Source: Sphingomonadales bacterium
Lineage (GTDB): Bacteria; Pseudomonadota; Alphaproteobacteria; Sphingomonadales; Sphingomonadaceae
Assembly (NCBI GenBank): GCA_024636595.1
Contig: JAGXGT010000142.1
Location: 1 to 42,164 of the forward strand
Reading direction: 5' to 3'
Length of the DNA: 42,164 nucleotides
Position numbers and translations under genes: made by a program
Part shown: in pieces, positions 1-7,093 of the stretch
How the letters are laid out: each line of letters begins with the position of its first letter
Position numbering within the stretch: the stretch's first letter is position 1
Notes under the pieces: model-generated
The model's input: the letters and a program-made list of their open reading frames with translations, nothing else
What the model was told of the DNA's origin: nothing
The model's database searches: none

Positions 1-117
1 CTGCTCGGCGCGCCGCGGGGGCGCAAATTGTGGATCGCGGGTCGCGCCAAGATCGACGACTGGGGCAGCCGACCGGCCGCCGAAATCCATCTCGAGGATG
101 CCGCCTGGGCGGATTGA
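1..117 (+). CDS. recJ: RecJ single-stranded-DNA exonuclease, C-terminal 38 residues (partial)
   Basis: The window opens inside a reading frame (frame 1) that runs to a TGA at 115-117; its 5' end lies outside. The visible tail contains a short strand pattern ending in residues like DDWGSRPAAEIHLEDAAW. This resembles the OB-fold C-terminus of RecJ, the 5'-3' single-stranded-DNA exonuclease of recombination and mismatch repair, whose last residues are commonly of the type QLxIEDAA. Only 38 residues are available, so the family call rests on this short pattern and could be wrong. The gene is followed by a tRNA-Glu promoter and gene, and it probably marks the conserved chromosomal side of the island junction. 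Confidence 0.5.
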   Translation: MLGAPRGRKLWIAGRAKIDDWGSRPAAEIHLEDAAWAD

Positions 118-273
118 GGCCACGGCACAGCCGCGTCCGGGCGCGCACCCGCTGCCGTGCCGGCGATGATGCCGCGACCGGCATTTGCGGCCTTCGCCAG
201 CCACAAGGCGCAAAGCCGCACCCGGTCTGCCCCGACCCCGGGAAACAGGCCCGAAATTCCGGCGAAAAGAGGG

Positions 274-302
274 TTGACCAAAGCCGGCCACCCCCCTAAT
301 GG
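274..302 (+). promoter_or_regulatory. Probable sigma70 promoter of tRNA-Glu
   Basis: TTGACC at 274-279 and TAATGG at 297-302 are separated by exactly 17 nt. They place a start site near 309, about 22 nt before the tRNA 5' end at 331. The -35 box is near consensus and the -10 box is a fair match. It lies between recJ and the tRNA, so the tRNA is probably transcribed on its own. Confidence 0.55.
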
Positions 303-330
303 CCGTGGCTCGCTGACCAGCAATTGGTAT

Positions 331-405
331 GGCCCCTTCGTCTAAGGGTTAGGACGCGGCCCTTTCACGGCTGAAATACGGGTTCGAATCCCGTAGGGGT
401 CACCA
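331..405 (+). tRNA. tRNA-Glu (anticodon UUC)
   Basis: The sequence folds as a full cloverleaf. The acceptor arm is GGCCCCT (331-337) with AGGGGTC (395-401), including one G-U pair. The discriminator is A402 and an encoded CCA occupies 403-405. The anticodon loop CTTTCAC (362-368) carries TTC at 364-366, and the T-loop contains GTTCGAAT. It reads glutamate codons. It lies between the recJ tail and a 570-nt stretch leading to the ubiquitin-like operon. tRNA 3' ends are common integration sites, but I found no second copy of its 3' end in this window. Confidence 0.97.
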
Positions 406-977
406 CGCATATTTCCCTTTTATATCAATAGCTAAATGCGGTTTTTGGGGAAATTTAGTGCCGCGATTTCCGAGAGTTAACCGGACTAGAACCCCTGTTT
501 CAAATACAGAGACTGATTCCAGCGAGACTTAAGCCTCGAAATATCGCTCGAGTCTCAAACCGGCAAAAAAGTGTTTTCAAAACGAGCCGTACTGAAGTCG
601 CAAAAGGAACCGATACGGATTCAACGGCTTCCGCTCGGCTGATGACTCGTTTTCAAATATTCGCCGCGGACCAACCCTGCGTCCGCTTTGCGCCCTAATT
701 ATTGCCATTCCACTGGACTGGCGCTGATGCCGGAAGCGGTCGTACATTCATCGTGAGTGATCGCAGTGACCAAGGCGCCGAGCCGCAAGAGTATTCCTCG
801 GTGATAACTTTCGTGGGTGACCTTGCGGATCCAGGATCACTGTGGTGGAACTGCGTATAAAGTACTGCAAGTCCCTCGCAAAAACTCACAAGAAAATTTT
901 GAAGCAGGCCCAGACGTTTTCCGGTAGTTAAAACGATACATAGGAATCGATGGTAACAGGGGTAAGGAAGACAGACG
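406..977. other. Gene-free stretch between tRNA-Glu and the ubiquitin-like operon
   Basis: No convincing gene is present in these 572 bases; short open frames here lack family resemblance. Base composition is lower in GC than the flanks, as expected for a leader or junction. Inverted repeats are visible: GAGACT/AGTCTC at 524-529 and 551-556, AAAACGAG/CTCGTTTT at 579-586 and 646-653, and CGTTTT/AAAACG at 915-920 and 930-935. The operon promoter must lie here, but I cannot assign -35 and -10 boxes with confidence. Confidence 0.6.
915..935. promoter_or_regulatory. Candidate operator (inverted repeat) upstream of the sigma-like gene
   Basis: CGTTTT (915-920) and AAAACG (930-935) form an inverted repeat with a 9-nt spacer, ending 42 nt before the GTG start at 978. 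Its size and position suit a dimeric regulator. Six-base arms can occur by chance, so this is only a candidate. Confidence 0.3.
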
Positions 978-1691
978 GTGAGTGAAGATGGTTCAGAGCC
1001 GGAAGAACTTTTCCACCCCGCGTTCGTCGCCCGCGCCCTTGAATGGACCGAGCAACTGACGCCAAAAGAGCTCTTAGCCGCGGCTAAGATCGATCAGAAG
1101 AGTGCGAGCGGCTATATTCCGGAGGCCGCGCTAGTGAGGCTGGTTCGCCGACATCGGGTCGAGGGAACCAAAGAGTTGAGCGATCGGCTGAGCCATCCGC
1201 TGATCATGCGCGCCTATGCATTCGCCCACACCGTCTGCAAGAAGTTCGGCAACGAGCAGCAGGAGCTTGTTCAAGAGGCAATGACTGCCTTCCTCGACGA
1301 TCTGGCAAAGAAGGACTCGATCGATTGGTGGGAAATCACCTTTCATCGAGAGCTCAAAACCCGGATCAAGGACGCCTATCGCCGATTGTTCAAGCGCCAT
1401 CGCGTCCGTAGCGTCATGTTCGACGAGGAGCATGAGCGCAGCGACGGCGGGGCGCTCGCGGCACGGCTGGCGCGCGACGCATCGTTGGCAGCGATCGCCG
1501 AGAAATATCTTAAGACGCCCGAGCGCCGCCGCCTGTTCATGCTGATCATGTCCGGCGACCTGCCGATCGAGGCACCCGACGGGTCCGAAGACCTGGTCCG
1601 GCTGACCGGCAAGGCGAAGAGCACGCTGGCGGGACTCAAGCAGCAATTTACGCGCATCATACAGGATGCGCTGGCGGAGAAGGAACTATGA
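978..1691 (+). CDS. Sigma-70-like protein heading the ubiquitin-like operon
   Basis: This 237-residue protein starts at a GTG preceded by GGAAG at 966-970. Residues 72-137 resemble sigma region 2: a hydrophobic helix, then FGNEQQELVQEAMTAFL, then WWEITFHRELKTRIKDAYRR, similar to the EdLvQE...WL..I.RN..D..R pattern of sigma factors. Residues 205-230 (LTGKAKSTLAGLKQQFTRI) resemble the helix-turn-helix of region 4. If it is a true sigma-like factor, it would bind core RNA polymerase and direct transcription, perhaps of its own operon. It could instead be a DNA-binding protein of sigma ancestry. It overlaps the next gene by 4 bp (ATGA), so the two are translationally coupled. The sigma assignment is inferred from motif shape, not from a search. 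Confidence 0.55.
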   Translation: MSEDGSEPEELFHPAFVARALEWTEQLTPKELLAAAKIDQKSASGYIPEAALVRLVRRHRVEGTKELSDRLSHPLIMRAYAFAHTVCKKFGNEQQELVQEAMTAFLDDLAKKDSIDWWEITFHRELKTRIKDAYRRLFKRHRVRSVMFDEEHERSDGGALAARLARDASLAAIAEKYLKTPERRRLFMLIMSGDLPIEAPDGSEDLVRLTGKAKSTLAGLKQQFTRIIQDALAEKEL

Positions 1692-2275
1692 CCAAAGCCA
1701 ATCCTGACCTCGGCAGCCTGGCCGAGAAGTTCATCGAACAGGGCATTTGGGACGCCGAACTGGTCGCTCGTCTCGACGATGCCGCAATCGATGAATTGTT
1801 TGAGCACCTCGTGGCGCACTCGGCCGTCGAAACGGCGGCGGCGACCGCCGACGTGGAGTCGGTGGTGCTGGACGACGAGCAGCAGGCTGCGATACTCAGC
1901 CTGCAGAGTTATTATCTCGGCGAAGTCGCGCGCCGTCCCGAAGCCGGGTCTGCCGAACAGCAATTGGCGCGCCCGTCGACATGGCTCGCGATCGAACCGG
2001 CAGTGCGCGACCGCGACTTCCTGATTCGGCTTCAGCAGCGCCGGCTGCACGGCCTCGGCCAGCGCTGCCTTCGCGACCTTGCCGATTTACTCGGTCAATC
2101 GCGCACCGCTGTGCGGGACTTTCTTGCCGGTCCGCCGGGCTATGGGCTGGCGACGGCCGAGAATCGCAACCGCGGCAAGCCGCAAGACGATGGCGTCGAG
2201 GAATTCGCCGCAGCGCTCGCCCGGTCCGAGGTCCCCGATGTCTTCAAACGACGATGGCAGGAAGACGAGCCATGA
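1688..2275 (+). CDS. Hypothetical protein of the ubiquitin-like operon
   Basis: I do not recognise this 195-residue soluble protein. It is acidic in the N-terminal 70 residues, predicted largely helical, and has no signal peptide or membrane segment. Residues 100-150 contain a basic stretch with RLQQRRLHGLGQRCLRDLAD followed by LLGQSRTAVRDFL, which could be a helix-turn-helix. It begins in an ATGA overlap with the sigma-like gene and ends in an ATGA overlap with the protease-helicase gene. That strongly suggests one transcript and a shared function. Possible roles are an anti-sigma partner or adaptor, but nothing in the sequence proves either. Confidence 0.8.
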   Translation: MTKANPDLGSLAEKFIEQGIWDAELVARLDDAAIDELFEHLVAHSAVETAAATADVESVVLDDEQQAAILSLQSYYLGEVARRPEAGSAEQQLARPSTWLAIEPAVRDRDFLIRLQQRRLHGLGQRCLRDLADLLGQSRTAVRDFLAGPPGYGLATAENRNRGKPQDDGVEEFAAALARSEVPDVFKRRWQEDEP

Positions 2276-5200
2276 CCGCATTCGATCTTGCGAGGCTGGC
2301 TGCACGACAGCTTCGCGGCGAGTATGTTTCGTTAGACGCCGATGGACCGACGGCGGTGGCGGCTGCGGCCGCTGCGCTTGGACTCAAGATTGAGCTGGTT
2401 CCACCCGGCGATGCATTGATCGGGACGAGCGATGCAAAGCTGCTGCGCGAATGGGATAGGATCTACGTCCGCAAGGACGTCTCGGACGCAGATGGAGCCG
2501 CCTTCGCTGCCCACGAGCTCGGTCATTTGCGACTTCATCGTCCGCAGGATGCCTGCACCGGGTCGGATCCCGACGCCCGCAGCTCGCGGGCTCTTGCCCG
2601 CGTCGATTCCTATGGACCACGGGAACGGCGTGAATTGCAGGCCAATGTCTTCGGCCGCGAGTTCCTCCTGCCGCGCGCGTTGGCCGAGCGCCTGTTCCTC
2701 AACGAACGCAAGAACGCTGCAGAGATTGCGGGCTTGCTCAAATTGCCGCCCGCCCTCGTTCGCCGGCAGTTGTTGGACAGTCTTCTAGGGCCAGACGTCG
2801 CAGAGCCCAAGAATGGCGGCGGCGGCGCTGCCAAGCCCGACCATAGCCAAATCGATGCCGCGCGGTTCGAGGGCCCCGCCCTGCTGCTTGAGGCTGGGCC
2901 GGGATCCGGCAAAACGCGCACTTTGATAATGCGGGTCGACCATCTCCTGACCACGCGCCGGGTCGCGCCCGATCAGATACTCGCTCTAACCTTCTCGAAC
3001 AAGGCGGCCGGCGAAATCGCCGAGCGGATCATGTTCGCCAACGCTGAGGCGGCGGCGGAGATGTGGACCGGAACCTTCCATGCGTTTGGTCTCGACCTCA
3101 TTCGGCGCTATTATGACCGGCTCGACCTTCCGGCCAGCGTGCAACTGATCGATCGCGCCCAGGCGATCGAATTGCTGGAGGATCGGCTGCCCCTGATGGG
3201 GCTAAAGCATTATCACGACCTGCGCTATCCGGAGCAGGCGTTGAGGACTATCCTCGGTGCGATCTCACGCGCCAAGGACGAGCTGGTCGATGCCGAGGAA
3301 TTCGGCCGACGCGCCGGCGATGCCTTTGCGGCGGCCAAGACAGCCGAGGAGATCGAGGCCGCCGAGCGCGCTTGCGAGGCGGCGCGGGTCTACGAGATCT
3401 ATACGGTCGCGCTTCGGGAAGCAGGCGCCGTAGACTTCGGCGACCTGGTGATGTTGCCGACCCGATTGCTGCTCGAAAATGAAGGCGTAAGGCAGCAGGT
3501 CGCCGCGCGGCACAGCCATGTGCTTGTCGACGAATATCAAGACGTCAATCGGGCCAGCGCCCGGTTGCTTATCGAGCTTCGCCGGGAGGGGTCGCAGCTT
3601 TGGGTGGTAGGCGACGCCCGGCAGTCGCTCTACCGGTGGCGCGGTGCGTCCTCCGCCAACATGGCCGGGTTTGAGGCCGACTTCCCGGGCGGCAAGCGAC
3701 TTCCGCTCGACCGCAATTATCGCTCGACCGACCATATCGTGACGCTCGGCAAGGTGTTCGCGCGCGACATGCGGGCCGGCCGCAACGGGCTTTCCTATAA
3801 TGCCGAAGCCGATCGCGAGGAGCAGGGGACGGCGACGCGGTTATTGGTCGGGCTCGACGACGCCTGCGAAGGCGAATTGCTCGCTCAAGAGATCATCCGC
3901 TTGCGTGAGGCCGGCGTGCCGCTCGGCGATCAGGTGGTGTTGGCGCCAACCAATGCCCGGCTCGACATCGCTGCCGATATCTTGGCGCGTCACGGTCTTG
4001 CCACCAGCCATCTAGGCTCTTTCTTCGAGCGCGAGGAGGTCCGCGATCTGTTCGCGGTGCTCGCATTACTGGCCGAAGCCAATGGCGGCGCTCTGGTGCG
4101 GGTCGCTGCGATGCGCGAGATCCGGGTCGGTGCCGCCGATGTCGGCGCGATCGTCCGACAAGCGCTCGATGAACGTGAGTCGGTAGTGTCGCTCCTCTGC
4201 CGCGCCTCCGGCATCGAGGGGATGAGCGCGAACGGTGCGGCGGCGCTCGAGCGGCTTGGCGCTCAGCTCGACGGCCTCACCCCGTACACACCGGCGTTCG
4301 ACGTGGCGGCGAGTTGGCTGATCGACCGATCCAACTATCTGCGCGACCTCGCCTCTGCGCCCGGCCCAGCCGGCGCTTCGGCCCGCGCGGCGATCCAAGC
4401 GCTCTTGACCTTCCTCGATCAGCGCGAGCTTGGCGGCCAGCCGCTCAGCCCGGCGCGTGCGCTGAAACGCATGCGCAACATCATGCTGCTGTCCGACGAT
4501 CGCGATCTCCGCAGCGTCACCTTGGGGAGAGATTCCGATGCAGTGCATCTGATGACCATCCATGGCGTAAAAGGCTTGGAATTTCCGGCCGTCCATGTCG
4601 TCGGACTGCACAAGAATTGCCTGCCCGGCATCTTCCGGCGCGACGCCAGCCCGCATCCGCCGGGTCTGATCGAGCCGGAAACGCGAGAAACCCATCTCGA
4701 GGAAGAGGAATGCCTTTTCTTCGTCGCTATCTCGCGGGCCGAAGATCATTTGCGACTCTACCATAGCGAGAAAGCCAATGTGCAGAAGCGGCAGCCCTCG
4801 CCCTTTCTGGCCCGGCTCGGGCCGCTCGAACGGCAGAATCTCGGCAGTCCAACCATCGCGATAAGTCCAGTGGCGCCGCCGCTCGCGCCGATCGCCACCG
4901 ACGCGATCAATCTGTTCGACATGCGCGACTACGAGAAGTGCCCGCTTAAGATCGCTTATCGCCGCTATTTCGGTATCCCTGGGCGGCGTCACGAGTCGCC
5001 GTTCCTGAAAACGTCGGGCGTTCTTTACCAACTGGTCGACCGGGTCGCTGAGGTCGCAGGGCCGGCTGTTGAGAGCGGGGTCGTCCAACTGCTCGACCAG
5101 ATCTGGAGCGATCGCGGCCCGGCGGATCATGGCCTTGCAGCCGATTATCGCGACCATGCCGGCCGCCAGGCGGCAACGCTCGCCCAGCTAGCCAACGGAT

Positions 5201-5607
5201 TCGATGCGGTTGATTTCAAGCGGATCGAACTGCCAATCTCAGGCGGGGCGATCCACATCGGCGCTCCTCTGGTGAAGCAGAGCGTGTCCGGAACCCAAAT
5301 CCGCTTTCTCGATGCGGGTAGGCGCCGATCGAAAAGCGGCAATGATGCCTCCGCAGGCCTGCTCTTGTCGGCAGCCCGCCTTGCATTTGGTGCGAACGCA
5401 GCTGTGTCGATTGGGCACGTAACCGGCGGCGATATCGTCCCGGTGACGCGCGATGCAGTCAAAAGCGCTGGCGATGTCGACGCCGCCGGGAGGGTCCTGG
5501 CGGCGATCAACAGCGGCATGCTGCCCCTGAAACCGACCGCCCATAATTGCGGGCGCTGCCCCTATTTCATCGGCTGTCCGGCGGTCGGCGCGCCGGAGCC
5601 CTGCTGA
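2272..5607 (+). CDS. ImmA/IrrE-type metallopeptidase fused to UvrD/AddB-like helicase with Fe-S cysteines
   Basis: I take the start at 2272 (ATGA overlap with the previous stop), giving 1111 residues. Residues 1-175 are an ImmA/IrrE-like zincin: HELGH at 81-85, with a likely third ligand at E121 in RRELQANVFGREFLLP. Residues 200-830 are a superfamily 1 helicase: Walker A AGPGSGKT (208-215), TFSNKAAGEI (240-249), TFHAFG (268-273), DEYQD (420-424), GDARQSLYRWRGA (447-459), NYRST (482-486), TIHGVKGLEF (762-771) and VAISRAEDHL (818-827). The C-terminus has C890, C1093, C1096 and C1102, spaced as in the Fe-S cluster of AddB/Cas4 nucleases. The expected nuclease residues look lost (about 995-1020, DAGRRR where DYK would be expected). 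It probably senses or unwinds DNA and may cleave a protein partner. A 5'-extended frame from 1981 is not needed. Confidence 0.9.
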   Translation: MTAFDLARLAARQLRGEYVSLDADGPTAVAAAAAALGLKIELVPPGDALIGTSDAKLLREWDRIYVRKDVSDADGAAFAAHELGHLRLHRPQDACTGSDPDARSSRALARVDSYGPRERRELQANVFGREFLLPRALAERLFLNERKNAAEIAGLLKLPPALVRRQLLDSLLGPDVAEPKNGGGGAAKPDHSQIDAARFEGPALLLEAGPGSGKTRTLIMRVDHLLTTRRVAPDQILALTFSNKAAGEIAERIMFANAEAAAEMWTGTFHAFGLDLIRRYYDRLDLPASVQLIDRAQAIELLEDRLPLMGLKHYHDLRYPEQALRTILGAISRAKDELVDAEEFGRRAGDAFAAAKTAEEIEAAERACEAARVYEIYTVALREAGAVDFGDLVMLPTRLLLENEGVRQQVAARHSHVLVDEYQDVNRASARLLIELRREGSQLWVVGDARQSLYRWRGASSANMAGFEADFPGGKRLPLDRNYRSTDHIVTLGKVFARDMRAGRNGLSYNAEADREEQGTATRLLVGLDDACEGELLAQEIIRLREAGVPLGDQVVLAPTNARLDIAADILARHGLATSHLGSFFEREEVRDLFAVLALLAEANGGALVRVAAMREIRVGAADVGAIVRQALDERESVVSLLCRASGIEGMSANGAAALERLGAQLDGLTPYTPAFDVAASWLIDRSNYLRDLASAPGPAGASARAAIQALLTFLDQRELGGQPLSPARALKRMRNIMLLSDDRDLRSVTLGRDSDAVHLMTIHGVKGLEFPAVHVVGLHKNCLPGIFRRDASPHPPGLIEPETRETHLEEEECLFFVAISRAEDHLRLYHSEKANVQKRQPSPFLARLGPLERQNLGSPTIAISPVAPPLAPIATDAINLFDMRDYEKCPLKIAYRRYFGIPGRRHESPFLKTSGVLYQLVDRVAEVAGPAVESGVVQLLDQIWSDRGPADHGLAADYRDHAGRQAATLAQLANGFDAVDFKRIELPISGGAIHIGAPLVKQSVSGTQIRFLDAGRRRSKSGNDASAGLLLSAARLAFGANAAVSIGHVTGGDIVPVTRDAVKSAGDVDAAGRVLAAINSGMLPLKPTAHNCGRCPYFIGCPAVGAPEPC

Positions 5608-5619
5608 TCTTCGGATCAG
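5604..5619 (+). promoter_or_regulatory. UUCG-tetraloop hairpin at the helicase stop codon
   Basis: CTGATC (5604-5609), loop TTCG (5610-5613) and GATCAG (5614-5619) form a perfect 6-bp stem capped by the very stable UUCG tetraloop. The helicase TGA (5605-5607) lies inside it. No T-run follows, so it is not a standard terminator. It could stabilise or define processed mRNA ends between the helicase and the ubiquitin-like gene. Confidence 0.6.
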
Positions 5620-5644
5620 ACGAAATCCGGCGCTCAATTCGATG

Positions 5645-5686
5645 ACTCCGTATCCCTGGCAATTTCGCCGGGACCAAAGACGGAGT
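5645..5686 (+). promoter_or_regulatory. RNA stem-loop covering the ribosome binding site of the ubiquitin-like gene
   Basis: The outer stem is ACTCCGT (5645-5651) with ACGGAGT (5680-5686), 7 bp. The inner stem is TCCC+GGC (5653-5656, 5658-5660) with GCCGGGA (5667-5673), 7 bp with U57 of the stem bulged and the loop AATTTC. The GGAG ribosome binding site (5682-5685), 10 nt before the ATG at 5696, is inside the outer stem. If it folds, the ubiquitin-like gene would be translated poorly unless the structure is opened. No T-run follows, so termination is unlikely. The fold was read by eye, without an energy calculation. Confidence 0.55.
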
Positions 5687-5695
5687 TTAAATCCC

Positions 5696-6157
5696 ATGCC
5701 CACCGATATCTTCATCAAGCGCAGCGGTAGCCTCGAGGTCCAGCACCGCAAGGTCGAGACGCTGGACTTTGCCGCCCTGCAGAAGGAGCTCAACAAGGCC
5801 TTCGGCGCCGGCTCGCTCTTTCTCGAGGACGAGGACGAGCCGCTGTCGCGCGACCGCCGCATCGACACCCCGAGCCTCTTCGTCCACCACAGCCGCTGCA
5901 AGCGGATTGAGGTCACCGTCCGCTATGCCGGCCGGACCTTCGAGCACAAGTTCGGACCCGGCACGACCCTCAAGACGATCAAGCGCCGGGCCGAGAAGAA
6001 GCTCGATATCGACGCCACCGACGCCGCCGAGCTCTCGCTCCAGATCGCCGGCACCAACGACCGGCCAGATGAGGCGACCCATGTCGGCTCGGTGTCCGAC
6101 CCGAGCACCTGCTCAGTGGTCTTCGACCTCGTTCCCTCCGACCGGATCAATGGCTGA
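5696..6157 (+). CDS. Ubiquitin-like modifier protein
   Basis: This 153-residue protein starts at the ATG at 5696, behind GGAG. Residues about 70-147 have the beta-grasp pattern of bacterial ubiquitin-like proteins: RIEVTVRYAGRTFEHKF, then TTLKTIKRRAEKKL (helix), then AELSLQIAGTNDRP and HVGSVSD, then VVFDLVP. Residues 1-65 could form a second, divergent beta-grasp unit. The protein ends in ...DRING, so glycine is already the last residue and no trimming would be needed before E1 adenylation. The next genes are E2-like, JAB and E1-like, the standard set for bacterial ubiquitin-like conjugation (for example Bil systems, which conjugate a modifier to phage proteins). The identity of the modifier is inferred mainly from this context plus fold pattern. 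Confidence 0.8.
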   Translation: MPTDIFIKRSGSLEVQHRKVETLDFAALQKELNKAFGAGSLFLEDEDEPLSRDRRIDTPSLFVHHSRCKRIEVTVRYAGRTFEHKFGPGTTLKTIKRRAEKKLDIDATDAAELSLQIAGTNDRPDEATHVGSVSDPSTCSVVFDLVPSDRING

Positions 6158-6611
6158 CATGACGCCCGATCGAGCCATGTTTGAGCGTGACCTTGCCGCG
6201 GCGACCTTCCTCGAGGGCGTCGCGCGCAAGCGCTGGACGTTCGTCACCGTTAGCTGGCCATTCGCGCTTTTTGCGATCATCGCTGGCGACGGGGAAATCT
6301 TCCACTTGCGGATGAACCTAGAGGGCTATCCTGCGGCGTTGCCGACCGGCGGGCTGTGGGATCTGGGGACCGATGCCATCCTCGGCGCGGATCGCTGGCC
6401 GAAAGGTGACGCCGCCTTCAGCAGCGTGTTCCGGCGCGACTGGCAAGGGGCGACGGCTCTCTATTTTCCGCTCGACCGGGTGGCGCTCAACGGCCACCAC
6501 GACTGGCCCTCCAATTACCCGCACCTCCGCTGGCACCAGGAAAAGGGCTTCGTCCAATATCTCGGCGAGGCTCATCGCCTGCTCAATTCGCGAGGCTACC
6601 ATGGCATCTGA
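6150..6611 (+). CDS. E2-like protein without cysteine
   Basis: This protein is 153 residues from the ATG at 6150; a second ATG at 6159 is also possible. It overlaps the ubiquitin-like gene by 8 bp and the JAB gene by 11 bp. Its position between modifier and JAB/E1 genes, its size and the pattern WPKGDAAFSSVFRRDW ... LYFPLDRVALNGHHDWP ... YLGEAHRLLNSRGYHG match the E2-like component of bacterial ubiquitin-like operons as I know them. It contains no cysteine at all, so it cannot form the usual E2 thioester. It may act as a scaffold that recruits E1-bound modifier to targets, or use another residue. The E2 label comes from context and pattern, and a structural comparison would be needed to confirm the fold. 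Confidence 0.6.
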   Translation: MADMTPDRAMFERDLAAATFLEGVARKRWTFVTVSWPFALFAIIAGDGEIFHLRMNLEGYPAALPTGGLWDLGTDAILGADRWPKGDAAFSSVFRRDWQGATALYFPLDRVALNGHHDWPSNYPHLRWHQEKGFVQYLGEAHRLLNSRGYHGI

Positions 6612-7092
6612 CGGCAAGCGTCTCCGCATCTCCTGGCTCTCATGGTGGCGGCTCGTGCGCCAGCTTCGTCGCCGCGGCGGCGGCCGGCGCGAGAGCGGCG
6701 CCTTTCTGCTCGGACGGCGTGACGAACAGGGCGGCGCGATTTCCGACTTCGTCTTCTACGACGACACCGACCCCGGCGCTTTGTTACGCGGCTATGTGCA
6801 TCTTGCCGGCACTGCCCTCAACAAGGTGTGGGAGCGCTGCGCAGAAACCGGCCTAGAGGTGCTGGCCGACGTGCATACCCATCCGGGCCGGGCCGACCAA
6901 AGCCCGTCCGACCAAGAGCACCCGATGGTCGCGATTAGGGGCCATATTGCGGTGATTATCCCCAACTTTGCCCGATCGACGCTGAACCTGCGCGGGGTCG
7001 GTGTCTACCGCCATTTGGGCGCCAGGAATTGGATCGTGCTGCCGGCACCGAAGCCCGGTTGGCGCGGCCTCACTTTAGAAGAGGACAAATAG
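6601..7092 (+). CDS. JAB/JAMM metallopeptidase (deconjugase)
   Basis: This 163-residue protein starts at an ATG (6601) inside the E2-like gene's end. The full JAMM zinc site is visible: E31 (ESGAFLLG), H92 and H94 (DVHTHPG), S101 and D104 (SPSD). JAB proteins hydrolyse isopeptide or peptide bonds after a ubiquitin-like C-terminus. Because the modifier already ends in Gly, the likely job here is removal of the modifier from targets rather than maturation. It ends 1 nt before the E1-like ATG at 7094. The first 30 residues are basic and may bind nucleic acid or a partner. The family call is secure; the substrate is inferred from the operon. Confidence 0.9.
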   Translation: MASDGKRLRISWLSWWRLVRQLRRRGGGRRESGAFLLGRRDEQGGAISDFVFYDDTDPGALLRGYVHLAGTALNKVWERCAETGLEVLADVHTHPGRADQSPSDQEHPMVAIRGHIAVIIPNFARSTLNLRGVGVYRHLGARNWIVLPAPKPGWRGLTLEEDK

Positions 7093-7093
7093 A

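Noticed and set aside
331-405. Second copy of the tRNA-Glu 3' end as attL/attR pair
   Set aside because: I looked for GGTTCGAATCCCGTAGG-like sequence elsewhere in the window and found none; only the unrelated tRNA-Lys-like fragment shares the T-loop.
579-653. AAAACGAG/CTCGTTTT inverted repeat as a terminator or structured RNA
   Set aside because: The 59-nt spacing is long and no T-run follows, so I list it only as part of the gene-free stretch.
1981-2271. 97-residue N-terminal extension of the protease-helicase frame
   Set aside because: It overlaps the upstream gene in another frame, and the ATGA-coupled start at 2272 fits the ImmA/IrrE domain beginning.
4066-5157. 363-residue open frame opposite the helicase gene
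   Set aside because: It is a shadow of the helicase reading frame with no recognisable domain.
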